Shown here: positions 6,045 to 10,000 of the stretch, in pieces
Layout of the letters: the number at the start of each line of letters is the position of its first letter
Numbering within the stretch: the first letter of the stretch is position 1
Position numbers and translations under genes: made by a program
Origin: Asticcacaulis sp.
GTDB lineage: Bacteria; Pseudomonadota; Alphaproteobacteria; Caulobacterales; Caulobacteraceae
DNA: 10,000 nt
Direction: 5' to 3'
Assembly (NCBI RefSeq): GCF_020217185.1
Contig: NZ_JAIWNX010000089.1
Coordinates: 1-10,000 of the forward strand
Notes under the pieces: model-generated
The model's database searches: none
What the model saw: only the letters and a program-made list of their open reading frames with translations
What the model was told of the DNA's origin: nothing

Positions 6045-6989
6045 ATGACTCTGGCATTCGTTTTTCCGGGACAGGGCTCTCAGAGCGTCGGCATGGGGAG
6101 CGAGCTGTTCGATAATTTCGCGGCTGCCCGTGAGGTCTTCGGCGAAGTCAACGAGGTGTTGGGGCAGGACCTGCTCAGGCTGATGCGCGAAGGCCCGGAA
6201 GCCGACCTGACCCTGACCGAAAATGCGCAGCCCGCCCTGATGGCTGTATCGCTGGCGGTTGTTCGCGTGCTGAAGGCGGATTTCGGGGTTGATGTGTCGA
6301 AGGCCGCTTTCTGCGCCGGTCACTCGCTGGGTGAATATTCGGCGCTGGCGGCGATGGAGGTGCTGACGCTTGCGGATGCGGCCAGACTGCTGAAACTGCG
6401 CGGTCAGGCCATGCAGCGCGCCGTGCCGGTGGGGCAGGGCGCTATGGCGGCCCTGATCGGGGCCAAGGCCGATCTGGCCCTGGCCGAAGCCGCCTGCGAA
6501 GCCGGACGTGCGGCGGGTGTAGTCGTCGTCGCCAATGACAATAATGCCGGGCAGGTGGTCATTTCCGGTGAAAAGGCAGCCGTCGATCTGGCGGTCGAAA
6601 AAGCCAAGGAACTGGGGGCCAAGGCCATGCTGCTCAATGTGTCTGCCCCGTTCCACAGCCCGCTGATGCAGCCGGCGGCCGAGGAAATGGCTGAGGCCCT
6701 GTCCAAGACCACCTTCCATGACCCGAAGTCCGTGCTGGTGGCCAATGTCACGGCCCAGCCGGTCGGCGACAAGGCGCAGTTTGCGCCGCTGCTGATCGAG
6801 CAGGTGACCGGCCGCGTGCGCTGGCGCGAGTCGGTGCAGTGGCTGGCGCAGGATGGCGGCGTGACGCGGTTTGCCGAGCTTGGCGCGGGCAAGGTGCTGA
6901 GCGGCATGATCAAGCGTCTGGCCCCCGACTCTGAAGCCGTGGCGCTGAACGGCGCGGCGGATTTTGAAGCGTTTGCCAAGAGCCTCTGA
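6045..6989 (+). CDS. fabD: Malonyl-CoA:ACP transacylase
   Basis: FabD transfers the malonyl group from malonyl-CoA to the phosphopantetheine arm of AcpP, supplying the extender unit for cytosolic type II fatty acid synthesis. The 314-residue length fits the family (about 308 in E. coli). Visible motifs in order are FPGQGSQ at 7-13 (Q10 in the oxyanion region), the nucleophile S94 in GHSLGEY, R119 in LRGQAMQ, which binds the malonyl carboxylate, and the catalytic H204 in APFHSPLM. The C-terminal part has NVTAQPV and the QVTGRVRWRESV segment. The start ATG is preceded by AAGG with 6 nt spacing and gives the usual MTLAFVFPGQ N-terminus. It is the first gene of the plus-strand fab cluster, 30 nt before fabG. 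Confidence 0.97.
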   Translation: MTLAFVFPGQGSQSVGMGSELFDNFAAAREVFGEVNEVLGQDLLRLMREGPEADLTLTENAQPALMAVSLAVVRVLKADFGVDVSKAAFCAGHSLGEYSALAAMEVLTLADAARLLKLRGQAMQRAVPVGQGAMAALIGAKADLALAEAACEAGRAAGVVVVANDNNAGQVVISGEKAAVDLAVEKAKELGAKAMLLNVSAPFHSPLMQPAAEEMAEALSKTTFHDPKSVLVANVTAQPVGDKAQFAPLLIEQVTGRVRWRESVQWLAQDGGVTRFAELGAGKVLSGMIKRLAPDSEAVALNGAADFEAFAKSL

Positions 6990-7019
6990 TTTTATTCTTC
7001 CTTCTCACAGGAGACACCT

Positions 7020-7760
7020 ATGTTTGAACTGACCGGCAAGACGGCGCTTGTGACCGGGGCCACCGGCGGGCTGGGGGCGCAGATCGCCCGTGCCCTGCAT
7101 AAGCAAGGGGCCAAGGTCGTGCTGTCCGGTACGCGCGAAGCCGTGCTTCAGGAACTGGCCGCCGAACTGGGCGAAGGCGCCTTCGTCGCCGCCTGTAACC
7201 TGTCGGACCCGGCTGAGGTCGATGGCCTGATCGCCAAGGCCGAAGCGGCGGCCGGTTCGCCGCTCGACATCCTTGTGGCCAATGCGGGGATTACCAAGGA
7301 CGGCCTGATCCTGCGCATGAAGGATGAGGACTGGGACGCGGTGATCAAGGTCAATCTCGAATCCTATTTCCGCCTGTCGCGTGCCGCCGTGAAGGGCATG
7401 ATGAAGCGCCGCCACGGTCGCATCATCGGCATCACCTCGGTGGTGGGGGTCATGGGCAATGCGGGGCAGACCAACTATGCGGCCTCCAAGGCCGGCATGA
7501 TCGGCTTCTCCAAGGCGCTGGCGCAGGAAGTCGCCTCGCGCAATATCACCGTCAACTGCATCGCGCCGGGCTTCATCGCCTCGCCGATGACCGATGTGCT
7601 CAATGAGCAGCAACGCGAAGGTATCCTGTCGAAAATCCCGGCCGGTGCCCTGGGCGAAGGGGCTGATATTGCCGCCGCCGCCGTCTATCTCGCCAGCAAT
7701 GAAGCCGGTTACGTTACGGGTCAAACCCTGCACGTGAACGGCGGCATGGTGATGATTTAA
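7020..7760 (+). CDS. fabG: 3-oxoacyl-ACP reductase
   Basis: FabG is the NADPH-dependent reductase that turns 3-ketoacyl-ACP into 3-hydroxyacyl-ACP. The 246-residue product is a classical short-chain dehydrogenase. It shows the TGATGGLG nucleotide-binding loop at 12-19, NAG at 88-90, catalytic N112, S140, Y153 and K157 (YAASK), and the PGFI segment after the VNCIAPG strand; it ends GGMVMI, as FabG proteins do. R39 sits where NADPH-preferring enzymes hold the 2'-phosphate. The start has AGGAG with 7 nt spacing. Placement between fabD and acpP, rather than similarity alone, identifies it as FabG and not another SDR. A 171-bp gap with its own promoter-like signal separates it from acpP. Confidence 0.97.
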   Translation: MFELTGKTALVTGATGGLGAQIARALHKQGAKVVLSGTREAVLQELAAELGEGAFVAACNLSDPAEVDGLIAKAEAAAGSPLDILVANAGITKDGLILRMKDEDWDAVIKVNLESYFRLSRAAVKGMMKRRHGRIIGITSVVGVMGNAGQTNYAASKAGMIGFSKALAQEVASRNITVNCIAPGFIASPMTDVLNEQQREGILSKIPAGALGEGADIAAAAVYLASNEAGYVTGQTLHVNGGMVMI

Positions 7761-7772
7761 CCCTGCCATCAC

Positions 7773-7798
7773 GTCTTTGTTGTGAAAGACTGCCTTTC
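7773..7798 (+). terminator. Two overlapping small hairpins after fabG
   Basis: GTCTTT (7773-7778) pairs with AAAGAC (7785-7790) across a 6-nt loop, while GAAAG (7784-7788) can instead pair with CTTTC (7794-7798). The two are mutually exclusive. They start 13 nt after the fabG stop but lack a T-tract, so termination here is uncertain. Confidence 0.25.
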
Positions 7799-7815
7799 GG
7801 CCCGCTGAAAATGGC

Positions 7816-7844
7816 TTGAAACCTGCACAGTGTGTGCATAAAAG
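7816..7844 (+). promoter_or_regulatory. Candidate acpP promoter
   Basis: TTGAAA (7816-7821, five of six matches to TTGACA) and TAAAAG (7839-7844, four of six matches to TATAAT) are separated by exactly 17 nt. The predicted start near 7851 gives a leader of about 80 nt before the acpP ATG. A dedicated promoter would fit the need for much more acyl carrier protein than enzyme. Confidence 0.58.
7824..7838. promoter_or_regulatory. Perfect palindrome in the acpP promoter spacer (possible operator)
   Basis: TGCACA-GTG-TGTGCA is a perfect inverted repeat with 6-bp arms and a 3-nt centre. It fills 15 of the 17 bases between the -35 and -10 boxes, the classic place for a dimeric repressor to block polymerase. 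No regulator gene is in the window and I do not recognise the motif as a known FadR or FabR site. Confidence 0.42.
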
Positions 7845-7873
7845 GCAGTTGGCTTAGATTCCGATACCCGGCC

Positions 7874-7899
7874 CCTGCAAAGCCATAAGCCGCTTTGGG
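7874..7899 (+). promoter_or_regulatory. Hairpin in the acpP leader
   Basis: CAAAGC (7878-7883) pairs with GCTTTG (7892-7897) around an 8-nt loop, and two further C-G pairs (7874-7875 with 7898-7899) extend it past a 2-nt bulge. The TAAGCC spanning the loop (7886-7891) is also complementary to GGCTTA at 7851-7856, at the predicted 5' end, so an alternative fold exists. It lies about 30 nt upstream of the acpP ATG and leaves the Shine-Dalgarno free. Confidence 0.33.
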
Positions 7900-7931
7900 T
7901 CGTGTTTATATAACCTGTTAGAGGGCCTGAT

Positions 7932-8171
7932 ATGTCTGAAGTTCTTGAACGTGTTCGCAAGATTGTGATTGATCATCTGGACGCTGATCCGGATAAGGTC
8001 ACGGAAAAGGCGAGCTTCATCGACGATCTTGAGGCCGACAGCCTCGACATTGTTGAGCTGGTCATGGCTTTCGAAGAAGAATTCGACATCGAAATTCCTG
8101 ATGACTCGGCTGAGCACATCCTGACCGTTGGCGACGCCGTCAACTACATTCAGGAAAAGCTCTCCGCTTAA
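7932..8171 (+). CDS. acpP: Acyl carrier protein
   Basis: AcpP is the small acidic cytosolic carrier that holds growing acyl chains as thioesters on a 4'-phosphopantetheine arm and shuttles them between FabD, FabF, FabG and the lipid-making acyltransferases. The 79-residue length is standard. S37 in the [11 protein letters not shown] motif is the phosphopantetheine attachment site, flanked by the acidic helix II ([17 protein letters not shown]) used for partner docking, and the C-terminal helix is [12 protein letters not shown]. The ATG is preceded by GAGGG with 6 nt spacing. It has its own promoter-like element and structured leader, and is followed by a strong stem-loop before fabF, which suggests that its mRNA level is set apart from its neighbours. 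Confidence 0.99.
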   Translation: MSEVLERVRKIVIDHLDADPDKVTEKASFIDDLEADSLDIVELVMAFEEEFDIEIPDDSAEHILTVGDAVNYIQEKLSA

Positions 8172-8187
8172 TCTGAATTACCGGATT

Positions 8188-8233
8188 GAGGGCGTGGTTT
8201 CGACGGTCTGTGCCGCATCGAAGCCGCGCCCTT
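8188..8233 (+). terminator. Strong stem-loop between acpP and fabF (attenuator or 3' stabiliser)
   Basis: GGGCGTGGTTTCGA (8190-8203) pairs with TCGAAGCCGCGCCC (8218-8231) over 14 positions, with two G-T wobbles. The stem is extended outward by A8189-T8232 and G8188-T8233, and inside by CGG (8204-8206) with CCG (8213-8215). It begins 17 nt after the acpP stop. The following bases (TTCTGCTATTT) are moderately T-rich, so partial termination is plausible; protecting the acpP mRNA end is an alternative. Confidence 0.5.
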
Positions 8234-8263
8234 CTGCTATTTGCATAACAGGGCTGATTTTAA

Positions 8264-9547
8264 ATGGTTCGTCGCGTCGTCATCACCGGTTTGGGTCTTT
8301 TGTCGCCTTTGGGCGCGGGTGTGGATATTTCGTGGAAGCGTCTGCTCGACGGGCAGTCGGGGGCCGGAAACATCACCGCCTTTGATACCACAGACTATGC
8401 CTGCACGGTGGCCTGCGAAGTCCCGACGGTCGATGGCCGCGGCGGTGGCGGCCCCGACATCGAAGGTTCTTTCGATCCGTCCACGGTCCTGTCGCCCAAG
8501 GAACGCCGCAAGGTCGATGACTTCATCCTGTACGCCATTGCGGCGGCCGATGAAGCGCTCAACGACGCCAACTGGCATCCTGAAAGTGCCGAGGATCAGG
8601 AGCGCACAGGCGTCATGATCGGGTCGGGCATCGGCGGCCTTGGTATCATCGCCGATACGGCGCTTGAGCTTCAGGCCAAGGGCCCGAAGCGCATTTCACC
8701 CTTCTTTATCCCGTCCTCGCTGATCAATCTGGCCTCGGGTCAGGTGTCGATCCGTCACCACCTCAAGGGGCCGAACCATTCGGTCGTCACCGCCTGCGCC
8801 ACCGGCGCGCACGCCATCGGTGACGCGGCGCGTTTGATCAAGTGCGGCGATGCCGACGTGATGGTCGCGGGCGGGGCCGAATCGGCCATCGTTCCTATCG
8901 GTATTGCGGGCTTTATCGCCTGCCGCGCCCTGTGCACCGCCTTCAACGATCAGCCGACCAGGGCCTCGCGCCCCTACGACAAGGACCGTGACGGTTTCGT
9001 CATGGGCGAAGGCGCGGGCATTGTGGTGCTGGAAGAATACGAACACGCCAAGGCGCGCGGCGCCAAGATCTACGCCGAAGTGCTGGGTTACGGCCTGTCC
9101 GGCGACGCCTACCACATCACCGCGCCATCTGAAGACGGCGACGGCGGCTACCGCGCCATGGTCGCTGCGGCCAAAAACGCGGGTATCGACCCGACCGAGA
9201 TCGACTACGTCAATTCGCACGGCACCTCGACCATGGCCGATGGCATTGAACTGAAGGCTATCGAGAAGTTTCTGGGCGAGCGCGCGGCGACGGGCACGGT
9301 GTCCTCGACCAAGTCGGCCATCGGCCACCTGCTGGGTGGGGCGGGCGCGGTCGAAGCCATCTTCTGCGCCCTGGCCATCCGTGACCAGATCGCCCCGCCG
9401 ACCATCAATCTCGACAATCCGGCCTATGAAACCCCCATCGACCTTGTGCCGCATAAGGCCAAGCCGATGACGATCAACAAGGTCCTGTCGAACTCGTTCG
9501 GCTTCGGCGGCACCAATGCGGCCCTGATCCTCGGCAAAGTGGACTAA
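8264..9547 (+). CDS. fabF: 3-oxoacyl-ACP synthase II (KAS II)
   Basis: FabF catalyses the decarboxylative Claisen condensation of malonyl-ACP with acyl-ACP, the chain-lengthening step, and in E. coli governs the temperature-dependent making of cis-vaccenate. The 427-residue product has the thiolase fold with C178 in VVTACATGAHAIG, H319 in NSHGTSTMADG and H355 in KSAIGHLLGGAGA (K350 nearby), so the Cys-His-His triad is intact. The C-terminal SFGFGGTNAALIL is the glycine-rich gating loop. It is slightly longer than the E. coli enzyme (413), partly from a Gly-rich insertion at about 57-70. The ATG at 8264 gives the usual VRRVVITGLGLLSPLG start; its Shine-Dalgarno is weak (AGGG about 10 nt upstream). 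Termination at the stem-loop upstream would lower its level relative to AcpP. Confidence 0.97.
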   Translation: MVRRVVITGLGLLSPLGAGVDISWKRLLDGQSGAGNITAFDTTDYACTVACEVPTVDGRGGGGPDIEGSFDPSTVLSPKERRKVDDFILYAIAAADEALNDANWHPESAEDQERTGVMIGSGIGGLGIIADTALELQAKGPKRISPFFIPSSLINLASGQVSIRHHLKGPNHSVVTACATGAHAIGDAARLIKCGDADVMVAGGAESAIVPIGIAGFIACRALCTAFNDQPTRASRPYDKDRDGFVMGEGAGIVVLEEYEHAKARGAKIYAEVLGYGLSGDAYHITAPSEDGDGGYRAMVAAAKNAGIDPTEIDYVNSHGTSTMADGIELKAIEKFLGERAATGTVSSTKSAIGHLLGGAGAVEAIFCALAIRDQIAPPTINLDNPAYETPIDLVPHKAKPMTINKVLSNSFGFGGTNAALILGKVD

Positions 9548-9548
9548 G

Positions 9549-10000
9549 ATGGCGAAGCAGAAGGCCCGCCCAGCCCCGCGGCGCAAAGACCGGCGTCTGA
9601 TGGCGCCGGTGGCGGGCCTGTTGTCCGGTATCGTCCTGCTGCTTCTGGCAGCAGGACTGTTCGTTTTTGCCAACACCTACGGACCCGGACCTTCGGCGAA
9701 ATCCGGAAATGTTACAGCTGTGACGGTCGAACGCGGGCAGGGGCTCAATGCCATAGCGCGCAAGCTGAAGCAGCAGGGCGTCATCCGTTCGGTGACCTTC
9801 TTCCGTATCGCGGCCAAGCTGGATGGCCGCGACAATGCCCTGCGCGCCGGCACCTATGAGTTTCCGTCGCGCCTGTCGATGATCGGCGTCCTCAATCAGA
9901 TCCTTGAGGGCCGTGTGGTGCAACACTTCATCACCATCCCCGAAGGCCGTACCTCGGCGCAGGCGGTACGCATTCTGATGGCGACCCAGGGCCTGACCGG
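9549..10000 (+). CDS. mltG: Endolytic murein transglycosylase MltG (YceG-like), 3' end cut
   Basis: MltG is an inner-membrane enzyme that cleaves nascent glycan strands and is thought to set where peptidoglycan polymerisation ends. About 150 residues are present. A basic cytoplasmic N-terminus (MAKQKARPAPRRKDRR) precedes one membrane segment at about residues 19-41 (VAGLLSGIVLLLLAAGLFVF). Next comes the periplasmic LysM-like region: VERGQGLNAIARKLKQQGV, FFRIAAKLDGR, LRAGTYEFPS, VLNQILEGRVV and then ITIPEGRT, the usual lead into the YceG domain. The catalytic Glu lies beyond the window. The ATG is separated from the fabF stop by a single base, with only a poor Shine-Dalgarno, so translation is likely coupled to fabF. 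In E. coli pabC lies between fabF and yceG; here it is absent. Confidence 0.93.
   Translation, partial: MAKQKARPAPRRKDRRLMAPVAGLLSGIVLLLLAAGLFVFANTYGPGPSAKSGNVTAVTVERGQGLNAIARKLKQQGVIRSVTFFRIAAKLDGRDNALRAGTYEFPSRLSMIGVLNQILEGRVVQHFITIPEGRTSAQAVRILMATQGLT

Larger units (their letters stand above)
7789..7849. repeat. 9-bp inverted repeat enclosing the acpP promoter
   Basis: ACTGCCTTT (7789-7797) and AAAGGCAGT (7841-7849) are perfectly complementary with 43 nt between them. The interval contains the candidate acpP -35 box and the TGCACA/TGTGCA palindrome, and the right arm overlaps the -10 box. In fabG read-through RNA it would form a long stem-loop with the palindrome as an inner hairpin; at the DNA level it could be a looping or cruciform element. 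Confidence 0.4.

Noticed and set aside
8696..9676. A 326-residue open frame on the minus strand opposite fabF
   Set aside because: It lacks any family motif and crosses the fabF stop and mltG start; fabF and mltG fully account for the region.

Overview
The window reads as an ordinary chromosomal segment of a GC-rich alphaproteobacterium. The order rpsF-rpsR-rplI close to fabD-fabG-acpP-fabF-mltG, the ribosomal protein sequences, and the pair of exported S9 peptidases suggest Caulobacteraceae. An Asticcacaulis- or Caulobacter-like host is my inference from protein style and was not tested by any search. No mobile element, CRISPR array, tRNA or rRNA gene was seen, and no intergenic stretch exceeds about 210 bases.

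Left part (1-1682, all minus strand). The rpsF-rpsR-rplI ribosomal operon runs leftward off the window, so rplI is cut. Its two internal gaps are both 12 nt, and in each the upstream stop codon is fused to the next Shine-Dalgarno as TAAGGAG. A sigma70-like promoter lies about 110 nt upstream of rpsF, overlaps a GC-rich hairpin, and is followed by a structured leader. Behind it sits a signal-peptide-bearing peroxiredoxin of the BCP/PrxQ type.

Middle part (1808-5838, minus strand). Two tandem paralogous S9-family serine peptidases of about 650 residues each have a beta-propeller and an alpha/beta-hydrolase domain with complete Ser-Asp-His triads. Both have export signals, but of different kinds: one Tat-like, one Sec-like. 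With the exported peroxiredoxin they form a small block of envelope proteins placed between two housekeeping operons.

Right part (6045-10000, plus strand). This is a fatty-acid synthesis cluster: fabD (malonyl-CoA:ACP transacylase), fabG (ketoacyl-ACP reductase), acpP (acyl carrier protein), fabF (KAS II), then mltG (cut by the window end), which starts 1 nt after fabF stops. FabD loads malonate onto AcpP, FabF condenses it with the growing acyl chain and FabG reduces the product. MltG is an inner-membrane murein endolytic transglycosylase.

The genes are conventional. The most interesting material is non-coding. A sigma70-like promoter upstream of acpP has a perfect TGCACA-GTG-TGTGCA palindrome exactly filling most of its 17-nt spacer, and a 9-bp inverted repeat encloses that region. 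A stem of about 16 bp lies between acpP and fabF and may act as an attenuator or mRNA-end stabiliser. The rpsF leader can be drawn as a pseudoknot that pairs with the rpsF ribosome binding site. I did not find a convincing new multi-gene system.
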